Shown in pieces: positions 1 to 5,942 of a DNA stretch of 7,897 bases. The notes beneath the pieces were generated by a model. The model ran no database searches, had not been told where the DNA came from, and saw only the letters and a program-made list of their open reading frames with translations. Each line of letters opens with the position of its first letter. The stretch's first letter is position 1. The translations under genes were made by a program, and so were the position numbers. This DNA comes from Desulfurococcales archaeon. Its GTDB lineage: Archaea; Thermoproteota; Thermoprotei_A; Sulfolobales; WANQ01. The stretch lies in NCBI GenBank assembly GCA_027043985.1, contig JALUDQ010000233.1, positions 1 to 7,897 of the forward strand. Reading direction: 5' to 3'.

Positions 1-180
1 ATCATAGGCTTTAGAGTAGAGGACTACTTGAGGATAATTGCAAAAGGCTTGAATAGAATAGGCTTGGAAACAGTCATAGATGAAGTAGAATACGACGACC
101 ATTTAAAGAACTTGCTCACCGCCTTGAAGCCTAAGAATATTGTTAGGCTTACTGGTTCTATGATAACTGGGTTTATATGA
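1..180 (+). CDS. 3' end of an unidentified protein gene (partial, truncated by window start)
   Basis: Frame 1 is open from the first base to a TGA at 178-180 and gives 59 residues. Composition looks coding: charged residues alternate with Leu/Ile, and there are sequences such as FRVEDYLRIIAKGLNRIG, and VEYDDHLKNLL. The end is a hydrophobic, glycine-containing stretch (RLTGSMITGFI). I see no catalytic motif and do not recognise the family; the N-terminal part lies outside the window. The acidic YDDHL segment followed by a hydrophobic strand loosely recalls the C-termini of Mur ligase-like proteins, but this is too weak to use. The gene is convergent with the L13e gene and its stop is 11 bases from the L13e stop. 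Coding status is fairly sure; function is unknown. Confidence 0.65.
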   Translation: MIGFRVEDYLRIIAKGLNRIGLETVIDEVEYDDHLKNLLTALKPKNIVRLTGSMITGFI

Positions 181-191
181 GAAGGTCTTGA

Positions 192-440
192 TTACTCCTT
201 TAGCTTATTGATTTTCTTTAAAAACTCTCTCAATATCTTAATATTCCATTCGTGCTTTGACCTACGCCTCTTGTCTACGTAGAGGCCTAGCCTCATAGCT
301 TCCTTTGGCGTTAAACCTACTTCTTTTAGCTCTGGTATACTGAAGCCTCTTCCAACGCGGAGTCCTTTATCTATCATTCCATCTTTTATTAATCTGGGCT
401 TCTTTACATAAGCCACAGGAGGATATACTTCCTCAGCCAT
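192..440 (-). CDS. rpl13e: Ribosomal protein L13e (eL13), archaeal short form
   Basis: This 82-residue basic protein is a structural component of the large (50S) ribosomal subunit. It matches the archaeal L13e pattern: an N-terminal segment with PPVAYVKKPRLIKDG, then RVGRGFSIPELKEVGLT, then an alanine/arginine helix (KEAMRLGLYVDKRRRSKHEWN) and a lysine-rich C-terminal helix. The archaeal form is much shorter than eukaryotic L13e and corresponds to its conserved core, so this copy looks full length. The ATG at 440 is preceded on the minus strand by a GAGGGGTG ribosome binding site about 9 bases upstream. It is transcribed alone, divergently from the DUF211 gene. In archaea L13e is known mainly from Crenarchaeota and Korarchaeota, so it is a useful taxonomic marker. 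High confidence. Confidence 0.9.
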   Translation of the reverse strand: MAEEVYPPVAYVKKPRLIKDGMIDKGLRVGRGFSIPELKEVGLTPKEAMRLGLYVDKRRRSKHEWNIKILREFLKKINKLKE

Positions 441-526
441 TTTACTACACCCCTCTTTAAGCTGAAGGAATATGAGGTCGTGGAAGCTTATTAGCTTGAC
501 TCTGGTTTCCGCTTAGTATCGGAGCT

Positions 527-536
527 AAATATATAG
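527..536. promoter_or_regulatory. TATA element in the divergent L13e / DUF211 intergenic region
   Basis: The A/T-only run AAATATATAG sits in the 143 bp gap between the divergent L13e and DUF211 genes. For the plus strand it would place a transcription start near 552-560, just ahead of the GAGGTG ribosome binding site at 566-571 and the DUF211 ATG at 584. Being nearly symmetric (CTAAATATATAGTTTA), it could also serve the minus-strand L13e gene with a leader of roughly 65-70 bases. The gap also holds the small inverted repeat AAGCT-TATT-AGCTT (484-497). The position fits an archaeal promoter, but no start site can be proven from sequence. Confidence 0.45.
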
Positions 537-583
537 TTTACCTAGTGCTAGTATATGCTACGAGCGAGGTGTTATATAGGTAT

Positions 584-877
584 ATGAGGATTAAACGATT
601 AGTATTAGATGTATTAAAACCATTAAAAGAGCCAAGCTTAGTAGACCTAGCAATAGAGATCTCTAGGATTAGAGGCGTTGAGGGAGTAAACGTCACCGTT
701 ATGGAGGTCGACGTAGAGACCATGACCTTAACTGTTACAATAGAAGGTGATGACATAAACTTCGAGGACGTTAAGAGAGTCATAGAAGACTCTGGAGCAG
801 TAATACACAGTATTGACCAAGTTGTTGCGGGAGAGCGTTTCGTAGAAATACCCCCATCACGTAGAGGTATGGCGTGA
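584..877 (+). CDS. DUF211 family protein
   Basis: This 97-residue protein belongs to the archaeal DUF211 family, small proteins with a ferredoxin-like alpha/beta fold and no established biochemical role. Family features visible are the start [13 protein letters not shown], a [18 protein letters not shown] segment, the strongly acidic [20 protein letters not shown] region, and the ending [19 protein letters not shown] chose the ATG at 584 because it gives the usual family length and N-terminus and has a GAGGTG ribosome binding site at 566-571. A GTG at 545 would add 13 residues that do not look like the family and would lie at or before the likely transcription start. The stop overlaps the GTG of the downstream tRNA thiolase by four bases, so the two genes form an operon. 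Identity is fairly certain; function is unknown. Confidence 0.85.
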   Translation: MRIKRLVLDVLKPLKEPSLVDLAIEISRIRGVEGVNVTVMEVDVETMTLTVTIEGDDINFEDVKRVIEDSGAVIHSIDQVVAGERFVEIPPSRRGMA

Positions 878-1836
878 GCAAAGATATGGCTGGACGCGTA
901 TGCGATAAATGTAAGACGAGGCCAGCAGTAGTATATCAGAAGCATAGTGGGAGATTCCTTTGTAAGGAATGCTTCATAGAGGATATTATTGAGAGGATCC
1001 GTAGAGAAGTAGAAAAGTGGAGAATGATAGAACCCGGTGACACCATACTCTTAGCTGTTTCTGGAGGCAAAGACAGCTTCGTACTACTAGACGTTATGCC
1101 ACAAATACATGATCCATCAAAGCTAATAGCATTATCAATAGTTGAAGGTATAGAGGGCTATAATAGAGCAGAAGACATAGAGAAAATGAAGAAATATGCC
1201 ATGGAACGTGGTGTAGACTTCATAAAAACGAGTTTCAAAGAATTCATTGGAGCTAGCCTAGACGAACTCGTAAAGAGGGCATGGGATCGCGGCCTCAATG
1301 TTTCACCATGTACTTTTTGTGGCACTCTTAGAAGAAGAATCATGAACTACTATGCGAGAAATCTAGGAGTAGACAAAGTCGCTACTGCCCATAACTTGGA
1401 CGACGAGGTACAGACATTATTACTGAATATTTTGAGAGGAGATCGAATGAGACTTATCCAATCTCATCCACGAGCACCAGTTCTAAGTACTCGTATAGTG
1501 CGTAAAATAAAGCCGTTGAGAAAAATCTATGAGTGGGAGGCGACAATGTATGCGTTCTTAAAAGGCTTTAGGTTCCAGGAAACCGAGTGCAGATATATCT
1601 ATTTAAGGCCAACACTAAGGGCCAAGGTTAGAGACCACTTATACGCGTTGGAGGAAGAGTCTCCGGGAAGTCTTTTAAGAATACTTGAGAGTATGGATGA
1701 AATTTTATGGAAGCTTATTGGAACCCATAGAAAACTACCAAGTCTACCAGTATGTAGGAAATGTGGTGAACCAACAAGCTATGGCCGCGAGCTATGTAAG
1801 GTTTGTGAGTTGTTAGAGAAAATAGGGATCTATTAG
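874..1836 (+). CDS. ttuA: tRNA 2-thiolation enzyme, TtuA/Ncs6 family (PP-loop ATPase)
   Basis: This 320-residue cytoplasmic enzyme adenylates C2 of a tRNA uridine and replaces its oxygen with sulfur, using a ubiquitin-like sulfur carrier in this family. Domains in order: an N-terminal zinc finger (C10, C13, C30, C33); a PP-loop ATP-binding motif SGGKDS at 63-68; the catalytic core with CTFC (C146, C149) and HNLDDEVQT at 173-181; a third core cysteine, C239 in TECRY, that with C146/C149 makes the expected three-cysteine [4Fe-4S] site; and a C-terminal zinc ribbon (C294, C297, C308, C311). All key residues are present and the length is normal. The start is GTG, with GAGGT at 864-868 and a four-base overlap with the DUF211 stop; ATG at 886 is the alternative. 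Whether it modifies position 54 (TtuA) or wobble 34 (Ncs6) cannot be decided here. Confidence 0.88.
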   Translation: MSKDMAGRVCDKCKTRPAVVYQKHSGRFLCKECFIEDIIERIRREVEKWRMIEPGDTILLAVSGGKDSFVLLDVMPQIHDPSKLIALSIVEGIEGYNRAEDIEKMKKYAMERGVDFIKTSFKEFIGASLDELVKRAWDRGLNVSPCTFCGTLRRRIMNYYARNLGVDKVATAHNLDDEVQTLLLNILRGDRMRLIQSHPRAPVLSTRIVRKIKPLRKIYEWEATMYAFLKGFRFQETECRYIYLRPTLRAKVRDHLYALEEESPGSLLRILESMDEILWKLIGTHRKLPSLPVCRKCGEPTSYGRELCKVCELLEKIGIY

Positions 1837-1844
1837 AACAAATT

Positions 1845-2201
1845 CTAGCATATCTTTGTGCCAGGCGGTACTTCTCCATCAACTGTTAGTAGAACGGGCT
1901 TCTCGACTTTACCGGATTTTATATCCTCCTTGCATCCAGCTGCTAGGAGCATTCCTTGGCTGAGAACTCCACGTATCCTCTTTGGCTCAAGGTTTGCTAC
2001 AACAATTATCTTTTTACCTATAAAGTCCTCGGGCTTATACCATTCGCCTAGACCAGCAACAAGCTGTCTTGTTCCAAGTTCTCCTAGATCAACTATCAAT
2101 TTTATTAAACGGGTACCCGGTATGGGTTCTGCTTCCTTTACAACTCCTACACGTAAGTCTAGTTTAGCGAAATCGTTTATTGATATGGTTTGCCCAGACA
2201 C
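1845..2201 (-). CDS. Methionyl-tRNA synthetase beta subunit / CsaA-like tRNA-binding OB-fold protein
   Basis: This 118-residue protein is a single tRNA_bind OB-fold domain, equivalent to the C-terminal tRNA-binding domain of bacterial MetRS and to CsaA. In many archaea it is encoded separately and annotated as the MetRS beta subunit; it is thought to help hold tRNA non-specifically. Visible family motifs are DFAKLDLRVGVV (10-21), the strand VDLGELGTRQLVAGL (37-51), and the conserved VVANLEPKRIRGVLSQGM block (67-84) followed by LLAAG. The start is GTG at 2201: on the minus strand AGGTGAT (2207-2213) precedes it by five bases, whereas the nearby ATG at 2203 is in the wrong frame. Its stop is 8 bp from the convergent tRNA thiolase gene. 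Family assignment is firm. A true partnership with MetRS, whose catalytic gene is not in the window, is inference. Confidence 0.87.
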   Translation of the reverse strand: MSGQTISINDFAKLDLRVGVVKEAEPIPGTRLIKLIVDLGELGTRQLVAGLGEWYKPEDFIGKKIIVVANLEPKRIRGVLSQGMLLAAGCKEDIKSGKVEKPVLLTVDGEVPPGTKIC

Positions 2202-2283
2202 ATTACATCACCTACAGCTTTACAATTCCCTAGCTTTCCACTAGAGGTAAAAACTATTATGGAAAGATTGAGTGGGGTCTGCT

Positions 2284-2340
2284 GGGTAAGTTTTCTTCAT
2301 TTCCCAGACTCTGGCCGGGAGTAAGTCTTCATCCCCGATA
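2284..2340. repeat. Imperfect direct repeat pair, about 24 bp units
   Basis: Unit one (2284-2308) and unit two (2317-2340) share the pattern G-R-GTAAG, then TCTTCAT, then YYCCC/CCCC-GA. The block GTAAG occurs at 2286-2290 and 2321-2325, and TCTTCAT at 2294-2300 and 2326-2332. Unit one has three extra bases between these blocks. They lie in the MetRS-beta / DUF763 intergenic region. They could be regulator binding sites or part of a non-coding RNA; chance is not excluded. Confidence 0.45.
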
Positions 2341-2404
2341 TTGTACACGGTTTTCTTGGAATATATCTGTCTTTAAAGACTCTAATAACTCTCTTAACAG
2401 TGGT

Positions 2405-2413
2405 TTTATTAAA
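2405..2413 (+). promoter_or_regulatory. Candidate TATA element for DUF763
   Basis: TTTATTAAA lies about 60 bases upstream of the DUF763 ATG. It would place transcription start near 2430-2440, ahead of the GAGGGGT ribosome binding site at 2453-2459. The perfect palindrome GTCTTTAAAGAC (2369-2380) lies just upstream and could be an operator. The call rests on position and composition only. Confidence 0.35.
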
Positions 2414-2471
2414 CCATGTGGGCGAGAATAATATTGTATAGTAGGCTTAGGAGAGGGGTATCTGTACAACT

Positions 2472-3653
2472 ATGAGGATTAAGGGTTACGCAGAACTACC
2501 ACTACATGATGGACATGTCCCGCGGTGGCTTGCAGAACTTATGAAAAAGCTAGCCCGAGGTATTGCTGAAGTAATAGTATTAGAGTATGGTCCAGCTGAA
2601 CTCGTTAGAAGACTTAGTAGTCCTCTATGGTTCCAAGCATTCAATAATATTATTGGAATGGACTGGGATAGTAGTGGTTCAACAACTGTTACAATAGGCA
2701 TACTTAGACAAGTCTTAGAGAAGGAAGAGCTTGGAGTTCTCATAGTAGGTGGTAAGGGCAAGATGATGCTCCGCGTCCCCGATGAGCTTCCAAGAGTCTT
2801 GGATAGGCTTGGGCTCAGCGATAAACGCATTGAAGAACTTGTAACTGCTAGTAGAATTTCAGCAAAAGTGGATTCCAGCCTACTCCAAGACGGGTATAAG
2901 CTCTATCATCATGCAGTAATAGTTTCAGAAGATGGATTATGGGGTGTGATCCAGCAGGGAATGAATATTGAAGAGAGACTAGCGAGACGCTATCATTGGC
3001 TCTCAAGTAAGGTGGAAGACTATGTAGTTGAACCCCACTATGGTATTGCTAGCAACTATAAGGGGAGCGCGTTAAATCTTATTGCAAGAGAAGCTGAGGG
3101 CTCTAGGAAGACAATACTGGATCTTGCCAGGGAGAAGCCGGAGAAGACTAGTAGACTGATAGCTGAGGCTTCTAGAATTATTCGTGGCGATCAGAGCATA
3201 CTTAAATGGCTTACCGTGAACAAGCCTTCTTCCAGTGTAGTAGGATACGATGATCGTTTAAGGATACTATATTATCGTCCAGTAAAGCTTACGAAGAGGT
3301 TATTGAAAACTCTTAACATGTTATATGAGAGCCAACCAAGAGACCTCAAGGAGCTACTGCTTATCCGTGGAGTAGGTCCGGAAACTATTCGGGCACTAGC
3401 ACTCGTGTCAGACCTCATATATAAGGAACCCCCATCGTGGAATGATCCAGTAACAGATCCGTTAGATCCCTTCCGGTACGCCTATGCTTTTGGCGGAAAG
3501 GATGGTATACCGTATCCAGTAAAACGTGAAGTCATGATGGAGGCTATAGAGTTTCTAAGAGAAGCAATAGAGAAGGCTAGAATAGGTGATAGAGAAAAAC
3601 TCCAAGCGCTGAAGAGGTTAAGAAGGCTTCTAGGAGAACAAGATCGTCTATGA
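2472..3653 (+). CDS. DUF763 family protein with helix-hairpin-helix motif
   Basis: This 393-residue protein is a full-length member of DUF763, found in archaea and some bacteria and without a known activity. Diagnostic conserved blocks are LPLHDGHVPRWL (9-20), RRLSSPLWFQAF (46-57), the near-invariant GMDWDSSGSTT (62-72), LYHHAVI (144-150), WGVIQQGMN (157-165) and ARRYHWLS (171-178), followed by EPHYG (187-191). A helix-hairpin-helix-like segment, ELLLIRGVGPETIRALALVS (294-313), suggests DNA or RNA binding, and the C-terminus is a charged helix. The density of conserved Asp, His, Gln and Arg suggests an enzyme, but no catalytic scheme is established. The ATG at 2472 follows GAGGGGT at 2453-2459. 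The stop overlaps the convergent radical SAM gene by 6 bp. There is no signal peptide or membrane segment, so it is presumably cytoplasmic. Confidence 0.88.
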   Translation: MRIKGYAELPLHDGHVPRWLAELMKKLARGIAEVIVLEYGPAELVRRLSSPLWFQAFNNIIGMDWDSSGSTTVTIGILRQVLEKEELGVLIVGGKGKMMLRVPDELPRVLDRLGLSDKRIEELVTASRISAKVDSSLLQDGYKLYHHAVIVSEDGLWGVIQQGMNIEERLARRYHWLSSKVEDYVVEPHYGIASNYKGSALNLIAREAEGSRKTILDLAREKPEKTSRLIAEASRIIRGDQSILKWLTVNKPSSSVVGYDDRLRILYYRPVKLTKRLLKTLNMLYESQPRDLKELLLIRGVGPETIRALALVSDLIYKEPPSWNDPVTDPLDPFRYAYAFGGKDGIPYPVKREVMMEAIEFLREAIEKARIGDREKLQALKRLRRLLGEQDRL

Positions 3654-4826
3654 TTCGGGGATTAAGGGAACTGCTTTCAAGTATCCTTCTTCTATGGTTA
3701 TCTCTGGTGTTATATGCCGGAGCTTTTCTCTATCCCTTATTATCTTTAGAAGCTTACGCTCATGTGCTTTTAAAGGCTTGCGTATTCTTTTCGGATACTC
3801 TTCCATTTTTTCGCTACAAATATAGCGATCCTCCCTACATATTTCCTTAAACTTTTCATCGACTTTATCTAAGGGTAAGGGTTTCTCTAATAGACCCTTA
3901 AAGAATTCGTAGAGTGTTATCCTCTTGGCATAGTCTTTGAACATGTAGAAGCCACAGCAATCTTCTACTGTATGTAGACTGAATAACCCCTCCTTGCATG
4001 TAGCAAATCCTATATTGTATTCCTTGAGTGCTTTTCTAAGCTCCATGTATTCTCTAAGTAGTATCTTATGCTCTGGCTTGTAGAGTGGTTTGCCTCCCTC
4101 AACAACTCTAATGCTATATAAGTTGAGAGCTGGTATGCTTATACTTAGTCTTCTTGCAATAATTCTCCACTCATCTAGCGGGAGGCGAAGTCCTTCAACT
4201 ATAACTTGTCTAACTCCTATATCACTAAGTAGTGATGCTACTTCACCATAGTCGTAGGACCTTAATGTTATCCCGGGTATATAGGGTGATAGTCTAAGTA
4301 GTACTGGTATGTTTTCTTGAGAGAGTTTTCTCATAGTCTCTAATCGCTCCTTCACAGTTGGCGCTAACGGTTCTAGTAGTTGTGATATATGTTCGTCTAG
4401 ACTGGAAATAGAATATTGTACTATGACTAGTCCTTGATCTGAGAGCTTCTTAACTATTCTTAGCCAGGGGTTCTTTAATAGCAATGTCGACTTAGTATTT
4501 ATAACTAATGGATAATTATACTTCAACGCTATTTTCATTATCTTATAAGTAAACTTATAGTTTTCTTCAACTGGTTGAAAAGGATCAGTTAACGTAGCAA
4601 CCCTAGCTGGTATAGGTTTGAGACCTTTCTGATAGATTTTCCTTGCAACAGTCTTGAAGTTGATGAAAGCTTCTAGTCTAGGTCTAGGTTCTCCTACACG
4701 AATCCAGTACCATCGACTATAACAATAGATGCAATTGAACATACACGTATTGTAAGGTTCTATTCTTATAAGAGAGTAGCATAGAGACGACATTATATTA
4801 CTAACGTTTATCACTAACTCTGGCAT
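3648..4826 (-). CDS. Radical SAM protein, SplB-like (COG1533 type)
   Basis: This 392-residue protein carries the radical SAM [4Fe-4S] motif CX3CX2C as C28-MFN-C32-IY-C35, followed by aromatic YSRWYW. Downstream, TDPFQPVEENYKFT (80-93), INTKSTLLLKN (109-119), VQYSISSLDE (136-145) and LEPLAPTVKERLETM (151-165) match the core of spore-photoproduct-lyase-like proteins, as does PYIPGI (181-186). In archaea these paralogues have no proven substrate, so DNA photoproduct repair should not be assumed. The C-terminal part contains C277, a C290-C291 pair before GFYMF, C330 and C337, enough for a further metal site. The ATG at 4826 has GAGGGA about nine bases upstream. It is divergent from the hydrogenase operon and convergent, with a 6 bp overlap, with DUF763. 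The family is clear; the reaction is unknown. Confidence 0.85.
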   Translation of the reverse strand: MPELVINVSNIMSSLCYSLIRIEPYNTCMFNCIYCYSRWYWIRVGEPRPRLEAFINFKTVARKIYQKGLKPIPARVATLTDPFQPVEENYKFTYKIMKIALKYNYPLVINTKSTLLLKNPWLRIVKKLSDQGLVIVQYSISSLDEHISQLLEPLAPTVKERLETMRKLSQENIPVLLRLSPYIPGITLRSYDYGEVASLLSDIGVRQVIVEGLRLPLDEWRIIARRLSISIPALNLYSIRVVEGGKPLYKPEHKILLREYMELRKALKEYNIGFATCKEGLFSLHTVEDCCGFYMFKDYAKRITLYEFFKGLLEKPLPLDKVDEKFKEICREDRYICSEKMEEYPKRIRKPLKAHERKLLKIIRDREKLRHITPEITIEEGYLKAVPLIPES

Positions 4827-4881
4827 TACTTATAGGTCCCTCACTACGTATCCTATTATTAGACGGTAAAATAATAGCATC

Positions 4882-4888
4882 ATATAAC
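4882..4888 (-). promoter_or_regulatory. Candidate TATA element for the radical SAM gene
   Basis: On the minus strand the sequence reads CCGTTATATGATG. It would place a start about 30 bases before the ATG at 4826, ahead of its GAGGGA ribosome binding site. This is a weak, position-based call. Confidence 0.3.
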
Positions 4889-4934
4889 GGTTATTTGGAA
4901 TAATCAGCCTACGGGTTAAAAGTTTCAGATTTTA

Positions 4935-4950
4935 GGAAAAGTTTTATAAT
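4935..4950 (+). promoter_or_regulatory. BRE/TATA promoter of the hydrogenase operon
   Basis: GGAAAAG (4935-4941) followed directly by TTTTATAAT (4942-4950) is a good archaeal BRE plus TATA box. Transcription would start near 4970-4976. The first ATG at 4982 would then have a leader of about ten bases with no ribosome binding site, while the next in-frame ATG at 4997 would have GGTG at 4985-4988 eight bases upstream. This is the only clear promoter for the four-gene operon. Confidence 0.55.
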
Positions 4951-4981
4951 ATTTGATAAAAACCCTTAACTCGGACATTAA

Positions 4982-5494
4982 ATGGGTGCTGTTTCTATGG
5001 GCCTTATCAGTATACTGCGTTGGGGGGTCGGCAGAAGTCCATGGCTACTTCATTTCAATACTGGTGCTTGTAATGGTTGTGATATAGAGGTTTTAGCTGC
5101 AATAACACCACTATACGATCCAGAACGCTATGGTGTAAAACTATCCCCAAGCCCCCGCCATGCTGACATAATAATCGTTACTGGTGTTGTAACTAAGAAA
5201 GCTGCTGAGAGACTTAAAAGAATATACGAGCAAGTACCAGAGCCCAAAGTAGTTGTTGCCGTTGGAGCATGTGCTATTAGCGGGGGTGTATTTCAGGGAA
5301 GCTATGCCCACGTTAGTGGCGTTGATAAAGTAGTACCCGTTGACGTCTATGTCCCAGGATGCCCGCCAAGACCAGATGCGATATTGGAGGGGATTCTTAA
5401 GGCAGTACAGATACTTGAGGAAAAAGCTAAGCAGCTCGAAACACAGGGTATAGGTACAAGTAGTGGTGGAGAAGTTGCTGCAGGTGGAAACTGA
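4982..5494 (+). CDS. Group 4 [NiFe]-hydrogenase small subunit, NuoB/MbhJ/MbxJ type
   Basis: This 170-residue subunit would hold the single [4Fe-4S] cluster that passes electrons to the active site in the adjacent large subunit. Cluster ligands are visible as C30 and C33 in GACNGCDIE, C97 in VGACAISGG and C127 in VPGCPPRP. The CNGC spacing is that of energy-converting hydrogenases and MBX-type enzymes; respiratory complex I NuoB has adjacent cysteines instead. SPRHADIIIVTG (57-68) and the PVDVYVPGCPPRP block (119-131) are also family-typical. The last 20 residues are a low-complexity Gly/Ser tail. ATG at 4982 is given as the start, but ATG at 4997 has a better ribosome binding site. It is the first gene of a four-gene operon; its TGA overlaps the next ATG by one base. 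Confidence 0.92.
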   Translation: MGAVSMGLISILRWGVGRSPWLLHFNTGACNGCDIEVLAAITPLYDPERYGVKLSPSPRHADIIIVTGVVTKKAAERLKRIYEQVPEPKVVVAVGACAISGGVFQGSYAHVSGVDKVVPVDVYVPGCPPRPDAILEGILKAVQILEEKAKQLETQGIGTSSGGEVAAGGN

Positions 5495-5934
5495 TGGTTC
5501 TCAAAGATCTTCTATCAGATTATGGTGAGCTGAAAAAGTATAGGAAGGATAATAGATTCCATATAACGGTTGCTCCCACACTAATACGCGAGATTACGAG
5601 CAAACTAGTTAAAGAATACAAAGACGGAATATATATTTCAACGATTACCCCTGTTGACTTGATCAAGGAGGGAGTAATTGAGGTAAACTATGAGTTCCAA
5701 ATATTACCCGAGAAGACCTTCCTCGTAGTTAAAACGAGGATACCACGTGATAAATCAGAGATAGATAGTATTGTAGATATTCTACCAGGGGCAAAGGTAT
5801 TGGAGCAAGAAGCTTACGACCTTATGGGCGTGTATTTTAGAGGAAACCCGTATCTACGCAAACCCTTCCTACTACCAGAGCACATGGCCCAAGAGACCCC
5901 ATTGAGAAAAGATTGGAAACCTAGCAAGAGGTGA
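5494..5934 (+). CDS. NuoC/MbhK-like 30 kDa subunit of the hydrogenase peripheral arm
   Basis: This 146-residue protein is the complex I 30 kDa (NuoC) homologue, a structural subunit with no cofactor that binds the NuoB- and NuoD-like subunits in the cytoplasmic arm. Its family signature is the C-terminal block EQEAYDLMGVYFRGNPYLRK (104-123) with LLPEH just after, and PLRKDW at 136-141, the equivalent of the conserved PLRKD motif. The N-terminal half is the less conserved alpha/beta part. Length is normal for an unfused archaeal subunit. The start ATG overlaps the upstream stop (TGATG), with AGGTGG at 5482-5487 as ribosome binding site. Its own TGA stop lies inside the ribosome binding site of the large-subunit gene. 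Confidence 0.9.
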   Translation: MVLKDLLSDYGELKKYRKDNRFHITVAPTLIREITSKLVKEYKDGIYISTITPVDLIKEGVIEVNYEFQILPEKTFLVVKTRIPRDKSEIDSIVDILPGAKVLEQEAYDLMGVYFRGNPYLRKPFLLPEHMAQETPLRKDWKPSKR

Positions 5935-5936
5935 TC
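5928..5936 (+). promoter_or_regulatory. Full-length Shine-Dalgarno of the large-subunit gene, containing the upstream stop
   Basis: GAGGTGATC is a nine-base match to the complement of the archaeal 16S rRNA 3' end. It lies six bases before the GTG at 5943 and contains the TGA stop (5932-5934) of the NuoC-like gene. It therefore decides the start at 5943 over the GTG at 5931, which lies inside the site itself, and it suggests translational coupling. Confidence 0.7.
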
Positions 5937-5942
5937 CATGGG

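Larger units (their letters stand above)
2202..2471. other. Longest non-coding stretch of the window
   Basis: This 270-base gap separates the divergent MetRS-beta and DUF763 genes. It contains the MetRS-beta ribosome binding site (2207-2213), an imperfect direct repeat (2284-2340), the palindrome GTCTTTAAAGAC (2369-2380), a candidate TATA element for DUF763 (2405-2413) and its GAGGGGT ribosome binding site (2453-2459). I see no tRNA T-loop consensus and no convincing protein-coding frame. A small RNA is possible but not supported by clear box motifs. Confidence 0.6.

Noticed and set aside
484..523. Small inverted repeats AAGCT-TATT-AGCTT and TCCG-(8)-CGGA
   Set aside because: Arms of only four to five bases are expected by chance and do not coincide with a clear terminator or operator position.
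538..945. Minus-strand frame of 135 codons
   Set aside because: It lies antisense to DUF211 and the start of the tRNA thiolase, has Ser/Thr-rich composition typical of a shadow frame, and no ribosome binding site or family resemblance.
1858..2244. Plus-strand frame of 128 codons
   Set aside because: It is antisense to the well-recognised MetRS-beta OB-fold gene; Ser/Pro-rich shadow composition.
2270..2340. C/D box sRNA on the minus strand
   Set aside because: ATGAAGA occurs twice and CTGG-GAA precedes the second copy, but the first guide spacing (18 bases) is too long, neither copy is a true RTGATGA box, and no CTGA D box follows.
2486..2830. Minus-strand frame of 114 codons
   Set aside because: Antisense shadow of DUF763; Ser/Leu/Pro-rich with no recognisable motif.
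3650..3850. Plus-strand frame of 66 codons, hydrophobic
   Set aside because: It covers the 3' end of the radical SAM gene on the other strand. The hydrophobic stretch is the complement of charged codons, and no ribosome binding site is seen.
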